Of a stretch of DNA of 64,000 nucleotides, positions 1 to 12,658 are shown in pieces (the first letter of the stretch is position 1; each line of letters begins with the position of its first letter). The stretch is from Batillaria attramentaria (lineage: Eukaryota > Mollusca > Gastropoda > Batillariidae): positions 727,501 through 791,500 of the forward strand of contig JACVVK020000197.1 in NCBI GenBank assembly GCA_018292915.2, in the 5' to 3' direction. Made by a program: the position numbers and the translations under genes. The notes beneath the pieces were generated by a model. That model was not told the DNA's origin. It worked only from the letters and a program-made list of their open reading frames with translations, and did no database searches.

Positions 1-19
1 GAGAGAGAGAGTTTCGTAC

Positions 20-219
20 CGACGTCCTTTGGCTTGACAATAAAGTCGCTGAAGAAAGACCTCAAAGTTTGGCTGCCATCATATCTGGTGATGTTATATG
101 TGACAGTAACGTTCATTTTGTAGACCTGTCCAAGGTTAAAGGGAGTTCCCGGGTTCAAGGTGCAGACACAATGGTTATCACCACAGCTCAAAGGGCAGGA
201 ACTCTGGCGGTCTTCCATA
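20..219 (-). CDS. Exon 4 of minus-strand receptor: second half of FN3 domain 1
   Basis: The acceptor ATGTGTGGACAG sits inside the last unit of a 37-bp tandem array, and the donor GTACGAAAC is at 19-11. The exon encodes a cysteine-rich segment (SSCPLSCGDNHCVC), then LGQVYKMNVTVTYN, which matches the FGVYTMRIEVNV strand of the plus-strand exon 4. It ends VKPKD in phase 1, the phase at which the next FN3 domain starts in the paralogue. Confidence 0.7.
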
Positions 220-1337
220 CTGTCCACACATGGTATTATACAATCATGATTATTATATGTCCGCACATGGTATTATACAATCATGATTATTATATGTCCG
301 CACATGGTATTAGACAATCATGATTATTATATGTCCGCACATGGTATTAGACAATCATGATTATTATATGTCCGCACATGGTATTAGACAATCATGATTA
401 TTATATGTCCGCACATGGTATTAGACAATCATGATTATTATATGTCCGCACATGGTATTAGACAATCATGATTATTATATGTCCGCACATGGTATTAGAC
501 AATCATGATTATTATATGTCCGCACATGGTATTAGACAATCATGATTATTACATGTCCGCACATGGTATTAGACAATCATGATTATTACATGTCCGCACA
601 TGGTATTAGACAATCATGATTATTACATGTCCGCACATGGTATTAGACAATCATGATTATTACATGTCCGCACATGGTATTAGACAATCATGATTATTAC
701 ATGTCCGCACATGGTATTAGACAATCATGATTATTACATGTCCGCACATGGTATTAGACAATCATGATTATTACATGTCCGCACATGGTATTAGACAATC
801 ATGATTATTACATGTCCGCACATGGTATTAGACAATCATGATTATTACATGTCCGCACATGGTATTAGACAATCATGATTATTATATGTCCGCACATGGT
901 ATTAGACAATCATGATTATTATATGTCCGCACATGGTATTAGACAATCATGATTATTATATGTCCGCACATGGTATTATACAATCATGATTATTATATGT
1001 CCGCACATGGTATTATACAATCATGATTATTATATGTCCGCACATGGTATTATACAATCATGATTATTATATGTCCGCACATGGTATTATACAATCATGA
1101 TTATTATATGTCCGCACATGGTATTATACAATCATGATTATTATATGTCCACACATGGTATTATACAATCATGATTATTATATGTCCACACATGGTATTA
1201 TACAATCATAATTATTACGTGTTCACTGTTGTTCACTAGGATCATCATGCCAGATCAGCCTGGTGACTTTAAGTTTACTATAACAATGCTGCATAGTCTT
1301 TCCCGTACCCTCACCCTTACTACCCAGTAACTCTCCT

Positions 1338-1412
<75 letters not shown>

Positions 1413-2708
1413 GTGGGTGGGTGGGTGTTATGTTGGAGCAACCCCAAAAACACAGTGTTGGAGACAAGTCACCAGAATGCGAGAGCAACTACAGCCAATA
1501 GTTTAGAAAGAAAGTACATGTACGGTGCTGCGTGGTATACAGACAGACACAGGTCTTACCCATCAGGCCAGTAAAACACGTCCACTGAAAGTCGGTCAGG
1601 AAACAAGAAGTGTTGTGTGGTACTGGGTTTGGCGAAGCTACACGTCAGGATTCCTGCTTCCATCACACAGTCCACAGACTCCACGGGCAGGGGTCGGTCT
1701 GACAGCAAGAACAGAACGGAAAAAAAAAAACCACATTCATTTTCAATTTTATTTCTGCGCAAAAAAAACTTTCTCTCTTTTTCATTCAATGACGAGAGTG
1801 TGAAAAGCCCAAGCTGAGGCGATGCTTTTCGTCATGGATTGAATACTGGCCGGTAAAAGCAAATCAATGTGTTCTAAGAGCTAAACACCACCCTTACTTG
1901 ATGACAAAGCAAGTAATCCCCCAACAAAATAACCAACTTTCCATTCATTTCTTTATAGTACTCACCATCGACCAGCACGTTCTGGTAACCAAGGCAACGT
2001 TCCTTCCGTCTAGACCTCTGATGACAGTAGTAGAAGATTCCAAATTTTCCCGTAACATCTGCCCTCTGCTCCATGCATACGTAATGAGGTGTGGCCCAGT
2101 CTGTGCTGACGTCAGAGAGCTGTTCACGGTGTCTGTAGAAGACGACCTGTCCTTCGTGAGGTGTGACGTTGGCGTGAGTCAGGTTACAACACAGACGGAG
2201 TGGGTCACCAGCCAACAGGGTCGGGTCGTCTGGTGTCACTGTGTAAGAGAGTGTGTCAGTGTAGAGCGTGGTTGGGGCTCCTAGGGTTTTACGTCTTCTA
2301 TTCAACGTGGGGGAGGTGGTTGGTGGTGGTGGTGGTGGGGGGGGGGGTGTCACAGCAGAGTGAGTGGAGAAAGACCTGTATTCATGTTGGTCCTGCCGGA
2401 ACTGGAACCCCGGACCTTTTGATCTTGAGTTCAGCGCTCAGCGTTGAGCCCCCCCCCCTCCCCCAGCTTGCACAGCCGTGAGGACATCTACCTACATAAA
2501 TCTACCTACAATATATCTACCTACAATATATCTACCTACAATATATCTGCCTACAATATATCTACCTACAATATATCTACCGACACCATTGTCGACAGTC
2601 CTGTTTTTGAAAGTCAACGATTGATGTTTTTTCCTGACCAACTGGCTGATTGGCTTAATCGAATCTATTTGTTTCAATGAAAATAACAAAAACAACAATA
2701 GCAATAGC

Positions 2709-2759
<51 letters not shown>

Positions 2760-3239
2760 TTATTTGAACAATAACTACACCCCGTAAAACAGCCCAAATA
2801 CAGGATTCCATTCATGTGAATATTTACTGTTGAAGTTGTTTATCCCTTGTATTGTCTTATGTTTTTCTTTTCCGATGGATCCTTGGGTTATAACACCCAA
2901 TCAGCTGATTGTTTATAAGAGGGAGGCTGATGAAAATCATGAACAAAGTGATGATAAGTGTTTTGATGATTCACTGGCGGAATGGGTGAGAGCGTGTGTA
3001 CAAGGTGAAATGAGTGGATGCTACTGCACGTCACGGTGAATATCACATGACTTTGTCACCTGCCAGCCTGTCTTCCAAACCCCGGGATGTGTTCTGTGCG
3101 ATTATTATCGAAACAGGAAAACAACTTGTGACTCACTGGCGTTGTGCTCCGGGTCGGGGCATGATGACGAAGTACACATAGCGGCAAACAGATACAGCGC
3201 CACCACAAACAGCCCGATGTTATCTGTCCTTGTTGCCAT
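20..3239 (-). CDS. gp130/Domeless-like cytokine receptor paralogue, 5' four exons (partial)
   Basis: Exons read on the minus strand: 3239-3137, 2238-1966, 1698-1560 and 219-20. Introns are GT-AG. Outgoing phases are 1, 1, 2, 1, the same as exons 1-4 of the plus-strand receptor at 28865-42852. The joined frame has no stop. It gives a signal peptide, an Ig-like domain starting TPDDP, and the first fibronectin-III domain of a cytokine-binding module. Close matches to the plus-strand gene include TPDDP, DRPL and the spacing of cysteines. The rest of the gene (more FN3 domains, membrane helix, tail) must lie left of base 1. Role by family: cell-surface receptor signalling through JAK-STAT. An odd point is that the usual C-x-W of the first FN3 domain reads C-S-F here, so ligand binding may differ. 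A pseudogene cannot be excluded from four exons, but no lesion is seen. Confidence 0.8.
223..1217 (+). repeat. 37-bp minisatellite, about 26 units, in intron 3 of minus-strand receptor
   Basis: The unit contains ACATGGTATTAGACAATCAT and the palindrome AATCATGATT. Variants are arranged in nested blocks: ATTATAC units outside, ATTAGAC units inside, and a central block of about nine units with TTACATG. The left edge overlaps the 3' splice site of the receptor's fourth exon. Confidence 0.95.
1340..1410 (+). repeat. (GT)n microsatellite
   Basis: A pure GT run of about 70 bases, followed by GGGT repeats, in intron 3 of the minus-strand receptor. Confidence 0.97.
1560..1698 (-). CDS. Exon 3 of minus-strand receptor: first half of FN3 domain 1
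   Basis: The acceptor CTTGCTGTCAG precedes 1698, and the donor GTAAGACC follows 1560. Translation starts DRPLPVESVDC, matching the plus-strand exon 3 (RPLTITAINC). It contains the first two cysteines of a cytokine-receptor N-terminal FN3 domain, but the aromatic after the second cysteine is Phe rather than Trp. It ends DVFYWPDG in phase 2. Confidence 0.78.
1966..2238 (-). CDS. Exon 2 of minus-strand receptor: Ig-like domain
   Basis: The acceptor is a pyrimidine stretch ending TTACACAG just above 2238, and the donor is GTGAGTAC just below 1966. The 273-nt exon gives an Ig-like fold candidate with paired cysteines (LCCNLT, YYC). It aligns with exon 2 of the plus-strand gene from TPDDP through a shared GYQ near the end. 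The proline-rich stretch open upstream of TPDDP is intron read-through and is excluded by the acceptor. Confidence 0.78.
2239..3136 (-). other. Intron 1 of minus-strand receptor with 15-bp and CAA repeats
   Basis: Holds a GGT/poly-G stretch (about 2315-2347), six copies of a 15-bp unit TCTACCTACAATATA (2487-2582) and a (CAA)n run (2709-2757). No further coding exon is seen. Confidence 0.7.
3137..3239 (-). CDS. Exon 1 of minus-strand receptor: signal peptide
   Basis: The ATG lies at 3239-3237 on the minus strand. The first 34 codons give a short polar start (MATRTDNIG), a hydrophobic core (LFVVALYLFAAM) and a small-residue cleavage zone (CTSSS), a typical secretory signal. The exon ends in phase 1 at a GTGAGT donor. 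It is too short and too split to stand out as an ORF, but it joins the Ig exon at 2238 without a frame break. Confidence 0.75.
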
Positions 3240-3761
3240 GGCGATGGTCAAGGTTACTGTGAGGTCGTGGTGAAGATCACGAGATAAAAAAAGTATGATA
3301 TTACAGGATACAGGTCGTGTTTCAGAAATTCACTGACCCTAAGCGAGTACACCAGTACATGGTGAAGCGGTAAAGCCAATCAAATTTCAACTGTGCTGGA
3401 AGTGCCGCCGTTCAGTGTATCGTGCAGTGAGGTGTCGTGCAGAGAAGTGTCGTGCAGTGTACATGTGTCAGCAAGACAAGACACCCAGCAGTCAGTGCTA
3501 CAGTCTTCTTCTTGTTTTGCGTTCCCTAAACATTGCTACATTCATAGTTTTCACTGTGTTATACTAGGAGGTGCTAGCTGCCATTACTACATTTCACAAC
3601 CACACTAGTACATGCTGCAATAATAACTGATAATAATGATAATACTCATACTGATAATACTACCACTAATACTACCAAATACTGATACTACGACTAATAG
3701 CAATATTGATATTAATGATACTTATAATACCGATACTACTACTACTACTACTACTTAACTA
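3240..3761. other. Upstream flank of minus-strand receptor
   Basis: Probable promoter and 5' UTR side of the minus-strand gene. It holds short GTGTCGTGCAG repeats (3415-3460) and an AT-rich ATACTACTAATACTA-like run (3625-3756). No promoter motif could be assigned. Confidence 0.4.
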
Positions 3762-4781
3762 CAGTCGGGTCCACCTATAACCGTATATTACGGACATTTT
3801 CCGGTATATCCGATGTTTCCGCAAATAACGGACACACACACACACACACACTCTATTATATCAATTTTATTTTTCATTGCTGGCCCTGCAAGCTGCCCCA
3901 CAGCCTGTGGACAGCTAGCCTTACTGTACCGTGTACACATTCCAAAAAAAAAGTCGTGAATAGCTGGTAATGCGTCCATACTGGTTGGAATTACACAAAA
4001 GTGGTCACGTTCACACTATTTTGCAAACATCTATAGCGAAAACCTTTAATTCCCTAAAGGAAACATTGAACGCTGAAAGCCTTACAGACAAAAATGCGAA
4101 ATAAATGGATAACACAAATTAAAATGCAGACTGAAATGCAACTAACGGCATGAAATAATTGCTTTTTTTTTTTTTAAGTTATCTAAATTCTAAAACCATT
4201 CCTTGCGTTCTGTAACAAAACAATTCTTGTGATAAAATCTTTGTTTACAGTTTCTGAAACCAGGGAGTCTCGTGTAGACTCACTGCTGAAACTAAAATCA
4301 AAGACCGTAGATAAATTCTGACTCTATGCCAAGAGAGATTATGTTAAACTTGAGCAATTTCTTCACGTAAATTTGAGAGAAAAAAGAACAAGAATCTTTT
4401 CCTTTGCAGTACTTGATCTGTCTGCCTTGAAATCTTACATATAAAATCGTACATGATGAGTTACAAGATTCAGAACAAACTATGTAAAAAAACAAAAACA
4501 AAAAAACATGTTCTCCTGTACTGAATAGTATTGGAAATACTGATTCGTAATCGCTTTCAAACACCACCTTTTCATGTACGGCTTTCATATAGGTTGTTCT
4601 GTCAAAATGCCTGACAAACGTCCTCAAAACTATGGGCAGATCTTCGTGTATAAAAACAAGTACTTCCTCTCTCTCTTGTCTTAAAATTATAGTCCGTAAG
4701 AATTGAGAAAATAGAACACGCGTCCTTCACACAGAATACTTGAGCGGCAGTACAAAGAACATGACATAGTTGAAAAGCCCA

Positions 4782-4855
<74 letters not shown>

Positions 4856-4856
4856 C

Positions 4857-4920
<64 letters not shown>

Positions 4921-4930
4921 GCACGCGCGC

Positions 4931-4972
<42 letters not shown>

Positions 4973-5403
4973 TTTTAGTTCAGCACACCCTGGGAGTAAT
5001 TGAAAAGTGTTCTGCGCAATCATGAGGTCTTTGGGCCTGAAAAGGTCGGCGCCTGTTTTCTCATTCTTCTCGGTATAATCGATGCAATATGCGCGCCGGC
5101 CGTTTTATCCGGAGAAAAGGGGCCCTGGGGACGAGAAAGGGGTGCCGGTATAAGCGATGTCCGGTATAACCGGTGGCCGCTACAACCGATGAGTTTCTAG
5201 TCATGTTAAAGAAGGCAGGGGAATGCCTTTGCCCTGTCGGTATAACCGGTGTCCGGTATATCCGGTGGCCGGAGACATCGGATATACCGTCCACCAGGAC
5301 AAAAGTGGCCGCTATATCCGATGTGTTGTTTGTACCGGACATCGGATATAGCGGCCACCAAAATTCATGTCCCTAGGGTGGCCGCTATAACCGGATTTTA
5401 CTG
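3762..5403. mobile_element. TA-flanked inverted-repeat DNA element (pogo/Tigger-like, non-autonomous)
   Basis: The left end reads CAGTCGGGTCCACCTATAAC; the right end read inward is CAGTAAAATCCGGTTATAGC. Both begin CAGT and carry a CTATAAC/TTATAGC core, and both are flanked by TA, the target duplicated by Tc1/mariner-type elements. The right 330 bp is packed with alternating CCGGTATA and GGTGGCCGCTATA motifs in both orientations. No transposase frame was recognised inside. It could also be two unrelated fragments. Confidence 0.45.
4783..4968 (+). repeat. (CA)n then (GA)n microsatellites
   Basis: CA run 4783-4919 with a small interruption near 4853, followed by a GA run 4935-4968. Both lie within the inverted-repeat element. 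The HTHT/VCVC reading frames here are artefacts. Confidence 0.96.
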
Positions 5404-5495
5404 TACTACTAAAATACTGACATTAATCATACCTTATATACATATACCTTAATATTGATAATAATACCGTTGATGAACATGCGAACCCCTGCCAA

Positions 5496-5781
5496 GACAA
5501 TACAGCAGGGCACTATTATATAGACAATACAGCAGGACACTATTATATAGACAATACAGCAGGACACTATTATATAGACAATACAGCAGGACACTATTAT
5601 ATAGACAATACAGCAGGACACTATTATATAGACAATACAGCAGGACACTATTATAGACAATACCACAGGACACTATTATAGACAATACAGCAGGACACTA
5701 TTATATAGACAATACAGCAGGACACTATTATAGACAATACAGCAGGACACTATTATATAGACAATACAGCAGGACACTATT
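5496..5781 (+). repeat. 27-bp minisatellite
   Basis: About ten units of ACAATACAGCAGGACACTAT plus TATATAG. Some units are shortened to TATAG. Confidence 0.95.
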
Positions 5782-6506
5782 ATTGCCAAGTTTGCCCTCA
5801 TCTGTACACTTCATTAAGCATTACACAATGCTGGCAGCCGGGAAACTGTATTCAACAAAGAGTCCATGGGCCAACCAAGCGCCAACGCAAGGCCTACATA
5901 CAGAACGTGGGTCGGATTTCTCGTGACTGTCATTGTTGTTCGTTTGGCAGCACCAACACATCACCTCGTGTGACTGTGTCATTGTGCCACCCCTACATTC
6001 CACCCGACCTCCCCCCCCCCCACCCCCAAAACTTCTTTTTGAAAAGCGCTGCAAACAGCGGGCGTATCGGGTGATTGCTCGGTAACACTGACGACAAAAC
6101 TGGACAACAAAGAATCCTGACAGACTTCGTCAGCTGGAACCAGCGCCATTATGAGCGCCGTGCGGCACGTAACGTTGTCGTGCTCGGAGACAGGGAACAG
6201 GAAGACGGGAACAACAAGACGAAGAAGGACTGATAACTGAGTCATAATTGCGTGTGTTTACTGAAAAACTGTTGATGGCGGCATGGTGTGGTGTTGTTGG
6301 CAGAGAAGGGAGGGTGTGTAGGGGGAGAGGGGGGGGGGATGGAGGGGAGGGGGAGAGGGTGAGGGGGGGGGGGGGGGGCATGGTTGGGGGGGGGGGACTG
6401 AGTTTTAAACCTGTCGCATCTCTCCAAAAAGGAAGTAGCGCAAATGTATTGGCCTGTGTTGTAATTTCTCAAATAGCAATCACTGGGTCCGTTAAATCAG
6501 AGAGGG

Positions 6507-6508
<2 letters not shown>
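5782..6508. other. Non-coding spacer with G-rich tract
   Basis: No gene recognised. A purine-rich G-rich tract runs about 6310-6396 and could form G-quadruplexes. Confidence 0.5.
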
Positions 6509-6592
<84 letters not shown>

Positions 6593-6615
6593 GCACGCAC
6601 GCAACAACAACAACA
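6509..6615 (+). repeat. (CA)n, GCAC and CAA runs
   Basis: CA run of about 80 bases, then GCAC repeats and a short CAA run. Confidence 0.95.
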
Positions 6616-7919
6616 ACAAATACAGAGACAGCGCTACGGATATCTCAATTTAAGACTATCTATCAGAGAGAGAGAGAGAGTTCACACACGACGTCCACAT
6701 GACGTAATTCTGTAACCGGTGCTAGTATCTACTCACTGTCGTATGGTTTGGGCGATGCTGTATACAGAGTTCAAAATGTAGCATGAGCCCACACTTTACT
6801 GATCATGGTTCGTACGACAGACCATCGGAAAAGATAGAGAAGGGGCCCTAGGGTAGGGTAGCCGGGTTAATTACAGAGAAACTTGCTCACGTTCACGATA
6901 CACGGTTCACTCTCACTGGCCTCTCAAGGTCACAGTCTGGCTTGATCCGGATTACGGCAGTTAGGTTAAACCCCGGCTACTTAACCACGGTCAGCTCTTC
7001 TGCACGGAGCCCACCCTGAAATAGAACCAGTTGTACGGGTATGTACACATGCACCCTCTTTTCAAATGGCCAAGCTGTATCAGTTGTAACGCGTTGCTTC
7101 ATTGTCACAAACCTGCCAATGATTTACACATTCCAGCAGTGACTGACTGTCCAATCAGTTTCAATATTCATAATCAGCCTTGCTTCGGAGTTTTTCTTTG
7201 TTTGTTTGTCTGTCGATAAAACTGGGATACTTACGATTCAACAGTTTGGACTCCTGTGGGCCGTCGATGGGAGGATGTGATCGAAATGTATGCTTACGTC
7301 ATACCACCCTGGGTACCTAGCGTTCTACCTGTCACGTGACACCCAATTTGCCGACTACAAAGGAGAACAAAGGTATCAGCTAAGACCTAACTTAGTGTTT
7401 GCTGACTCACTGCCATGTCTGCTGGTAATATAGAATTAATACGTTTTTCTTGCTGGCACTTTGAAAATCGTTCGTTCTTATTTAGGTGACTTTGGGCAAC
7501 ATGTACTGCAGATTGCATGTTAAGATAATTATCTAAACAGGATCTCTGACGATAGAATCTGAGACGCTCGTCGTTTTGACGTCGTGGTCAGGTGCATCCG
7601 TCAACAGTCTCCATGGAGTGCTACCAAACTGGTGGGTAGCACACAAGGCTTTCCTCAAATCCCGTGTGAGTGATACACATGTACTTCGTTATTTGAACCG
7701 GATTCAGTTTGACAAATCACACGGCAAGTGTCAGGCTTGTTGACTGACTAGTGACTAGCACTGTAGGCGGGGTTAGCAGTCAGTATGGGATGAAGCTGGT
7801 TGTCACAGATAAACCAGGTATCACTAGCACCGGATTCTGGACACAAAGAAAGCGCGTACATTTCTGGCCTGGGCTGGTTTTATCCCTTGTCCACAATCAG
7901 TAGGGGCTCAGACGCAGGG
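6616..7919. other. Intergenic, unique-looking sequence
   Basis: No ORF with recognisable homology, no tandem array and no clear splice-bounded exon was found. It could hold regulatory DNA between the divergent receptors; nothing specific is supported. Confidence 0.4.
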
Positions 7920-8858
7920 GAAAGGGGGGGGGGGAGTTAGGCGAAGGGGAATTGTTGTAAAGCTGTAAGCGTGATAGAGTGAGGGTGAAGGTGGGATTTA
8001 GGCGAAGGGGAATTGTTGTAAAGCTGTAAGCGTGATAGAGTGGGGGTGAAGGGGAATTGTTGTAAAGCTGTAAGCGTGATAGAGTGGGGGTGAAGGGGAA
8101 TTGTTGTAAAGCTGTAAGCGTGATAGAGTGGGGGTGAAGGGGAATTGTTGTAAAGCTGTAAGCGTGATAGAGTGGGGGTGAAGGGGAATTGTTGTAAAGC
8201 TGTAAGCGTGATAGAGTGGGGTGAAGGGGAATTGTTGTAAAGCTGTAAGCGTGATAGAGTGGGGGTGAAGGGGAATTGTTGTAAAGCTGTTAGCGTGATA
8301 GAGTGGGGGTGAAGGGGAATTGTTGTAAAGCTGTAAGCGTGATAGAGTGGGGGTGAAGGTGGGATTTAGGCGAAGGGGAATTGTTGTAAAGCTGTAAGCG
8401 TGATAGAGTGGGGGTGAAGGGGAATTGTTGTAAAGCTGTAAGCGTGATAGAGTGGGGGTGAAGGGGAATTGTTGTAAAGCTGTAAGCGTGATAGAGTGGG
8501 GGTGAAGGTGGGATTTAGGCGAAGGGGAATTGTTGTAAAGCTGTAAGCGTGATAGAGTGGGGGTGAAGGGGAATTGTTGTAAAGCTGTAAGCGTGATAGA
8601 GTGGGGGTGAAGGGGAATTGTTGTAAAGCTGTAAGCGTGATAGAGTGGGGGTGAAGGTGGGATTTAGGCGAAGGGGAATTGTTGTAAAGCTGTAAGCGTG
8701 ATAGAGTGGGGGTGAAGGGGAATTGTTGTAAAGCTGTAAGCGTGATAGAGTGGGGGTGAAGGGGAATTGTTGTAAAGCTGTAAGCGTGATAGAGTGGGGG
8801 TGAAGGGGAATTGTTGTAAAGCTGTAAGCGTGATAGAGTGGGGGTGAAGGTGGGATTT
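7920..8858 (+). repeat. 44-bp minisatellite with higher-order structure
   Basis: The unit includes AATTGTTGTAAAGCTGTAAG and CGTGATAGAGTGGGGGTGAA. An 18-base insert (GTGGGATTTAGGCGAAGG) occurs near 7990, 8358, 8508 and 8657, and in part at 8848. The middle ones are about 150 bp apart, so roughly three units plus the insert make a larger repeat. Confidence 0.95.
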
Positions 8859-8952
8859 CACAAAATGGAGGTGTTCGTTTTGCCGGGGATTTCCATCAAT
8901 CACACTAGGATTATGCTGAGAGCGGACAACACATTACTAAACATGTCAGTAC

Positions 8953-9053
8953 ACGCTACACGCCAGATACACACTACACGTACACTACACACTACACGTA
9001 CACTACACACTACACGCCAACTACACACTACACGTACACTACATGCTACACGC
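8953..9053 (+). repeat. ACTACACGTAC short tandem repeat
   Basis: Irregular repeats of ACACTACACGT and ACACTACACGCC. Confidence 0.85.
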
Positions 9054-9261
9054 AAGTGTTGTTGGAGCGCGACCTGCCACGTGACTGCCAGATGTGTTTG
9101 GTATGTGGACCTTAATATCAGGTGAATGATATATTAAGCGGTTTACAATTTTCCCAAATCGGTCATGCCCCTACTGATACCACACCCACACCCCTTCACA
9201 GTTTTCATGTTGTTTTTCTAGTTTTTGAGCACACACAATTTAAAGTACCACAATTGCGGTG

Positions 9262-9264
<3 letters not shown>

Positions 9265-9352
<88 letters not shown>

Positions 9353-9412
9353 CTCGCATATATCGATATACACACGCGTACTCAAACATACATACATACA
9401 TACATACATACA

Positions 9413-9440
<28 letters not shown>
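9265..9440 (+). repeat. (CA)n and (CATA)n microsatellites
   Basis: CA run 9265-9351 and CATA run about 9387-9440, separated by a short ATATCGATATACAC segment. Confidence 0.96.
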
Positions 9441-9443
<3 letters not shown>

Positions 9444-10261
9444 GTAAATACTTATGCATATACAGACACATACATAAGCATACATATAGGCACATCCATA
9501 TTCTACAGGATGTATACACGCACTGTCACACTGTTAATGCTTCAGCGCTGTTGTCGTGCTGATTAAGCTTTCTTTCTCTGTGTGCATTCACTGACTGTGC
9601 CTACATTGTCTGTAACAGGTTTACACTCACCTGTCAATTACAGTTGTCACGGTGTGCGGCCGAGTCACTCACACTCTTACAATCACATGTTTCTGATCAT
9701 GTTGGTTGAAAAAAACAAACAAAACAATAACAACTGTCGTGGTAATGTTAAAAAAAACCCAACTCTTGCTTTCCCCTCTCACACCTGGTAGTGCACTGGC
9801 GGATTGTATCCCGCTTAACACTCGCGCTATAATCGGTCCATGCGGGTTGTTGTTCACCCATTACTATGCTTCCGTGGATCTCTTATAGTGTCTGCCAGGT
9901 TTGTGGAACAGCCTGCAAGGCGATTGGTTGGTTTGTAGCGTGGTGTCGACACAGGGCCAGGCGTGCGAGCAGAAAAACGGATTATTGTAGCGGAACAATG
10001 GACTGAGGGGAGTAGCGTTGTGCCAGGGATAATGATTTCAAATGTCCTGATACTTGTCATTACGGTCAATTTCCTACTACACTCTGTAGGAAAACTTGAA
10101 GGGCAAAACTGATACACCTTCTAGAGCACTGACAACACTTCACTCACACAATAATTGAGATCAAACAAATACTGTAACCATCCAACACTGACCATGCATC
10201 GCAACGCTCTCTGTCTGTCTGTCTGTGTCTGTCTGTCTGTCTGTCTCTCTGTCTCTCTCTC
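9441..10261. other. Non-coding spacer
   Basis: No supported gene. A GTCT run (about 10205-10262) directly precedes a SINE. Confidence 0.4.
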
Positions 10262-10263
10262 TC

Positions 10264-10462
10264 AGTGAGGAGCCGGGGTGGCAGAGTAGCTGAGCGTTGC
10301 GCTTTAAATGTTCGGGTCGTGAGTTCGAATCCGGTTGGGGCCAAAATAATTAGTGCTGGCCTTTTTTTCCGCCGGCGCCGGTTTGCTCGTCAGTCTTTGA
10401 TATCAGTCACCCGGCATACGGCGTGGTAAAAGACGTTCAACTCCTAAACACTCTCTCTCTCT
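10264..10462 (+). mobile_element. tRNA-derived SINE
   Basis: The head has a box A-like GGCAGAGTAGCTGAGCG and a box B-like GGTCGTGAGTTCGAATCC, as in a tRNA. The body shares GTGCTGGCC, TCTTTGATATCA and GTGGTAAAAGACGTTCAACT with copies at 56443, 39440 (minus) and 31905. It ends in a CT run. Confidence 0.8.
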
Positions 10463-10482
10463 CTCTTCTTTTATTAGGACTG

Positions 10483-10550
10483 ATAATAAAATAATAAAAA
10501 TAAACAGTACTTATCTAGCGCTTATTCTCGCAGCAAAGCAACTCATAGCG

Positions 10551-10552
<2 letters not shown>
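10483..10552 (-). mobile_element. LINE 3' end fragment
   Basis: On the minus strand: AGCGCTA...GCTAGATAAGTACTG followed by an ATT-rich tail. This is the style of CR1/L2-like LINE ends, where a GCGCTATATAA-type motif precedes ATT repeats. Confidence 0.45.
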
Positions 10553-11961
<1,409 letters not shown>

Positions 11962-12035
<74 letters not shown>

Positions 12036-12091
12036 ACACCGGCCGTGCGGCAACGGCACTGACACCGTCACGGTGGCCGGCACATACACAC

Positions 12092-12145
<54 letters not shown>
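11962..12145 (+). repeat. Two (CA)n microsatellites
   Basis: CA runs at 11962-12032 and 12097-12145, separated by a short GC-rich spacer. Confidence 0.97.
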
Positions 12146-12148
<3 letters not shown>

Positions 12149-12160
12149 CAGTTGGAGATG

Positions 12161-12658
12161 TTTTTTTTTTTTTTTTTTTGCTGCCCCAACTCTTTGCCAG
12201 CTTCAGTGGTGTTCCTACCAGGTCATGGGTGGAACCCACGGAGGACTCGGAAGCTGGGACAATTTTTATTATGCATGATGATGGAGATGAGGATGATAGT
12301 AAGATGATGCTATGGAGGTCCATGTGGTTTGGGACTGCGAGACAGGGCCGCATTCCACGCTTCCTGTCATAAATATCCCGGCATTAACCAGGCCCGGGAA
12401 CTACGGCACCTGCGGTGCCGGCCGTGTAATCATCCACATCATAAGACGTGTCATACTAAGGGAAGCACCCCCAAAGTCGCACCCGTGAAGTGGGTGAAAC
12501 TCGGCTGTGTGGCAACAGCCTCCCCATCGGGCCCATAGCACACCCGCTCTGGGTAGGAGCCGACCTAGGTAGGAAAAATCCCGCTTGACTCGGCTGGGAT
12601 TCGAACCCGGGTCTCCCGGTCCATAATCCGAAGTGTTAACCACTACACTACGGGGGCC
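12161..12658 (-). mobile_element. Long tRNA-derived SINE (second family), about 500 bp
   Basis: On the minus strand it starts with a tRNA-like head: GTAGTGTAGTGGTTAACAC (box A) and GGGTTCGAATCCCAGCC (box B). A long body follows, ending in a run of about 19 A. The segment CTATGGAGGTCCATGTGGTT ... TCCTGTCATAAATATCC recurs at 31592-31680. A functional tRNA gene is unlikely given the body and poly-A tail. Confidence 0.72.

Noticed and set aside
223..1217. CRISPR-like appearance of regularly spaced repeats
   Set aside because: The units are contiguous with no unique spacers, and the genome is eukaryotic.
2239..2353. Proline-rich N-terminal extension of the minus-strand Ig exon
   Set aside because: It reads through a GGT/poly-G intron stretch; a clear acceptor at 2239 and phase match to exon 1 place the exon start at 2238.
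4687..5003. ORFs of HTHTHT or VCVCVC residues here and at many other CA/GT runs
   Set aside because: Pure dinucleotide repeats have no stop codons; these are artefacts.
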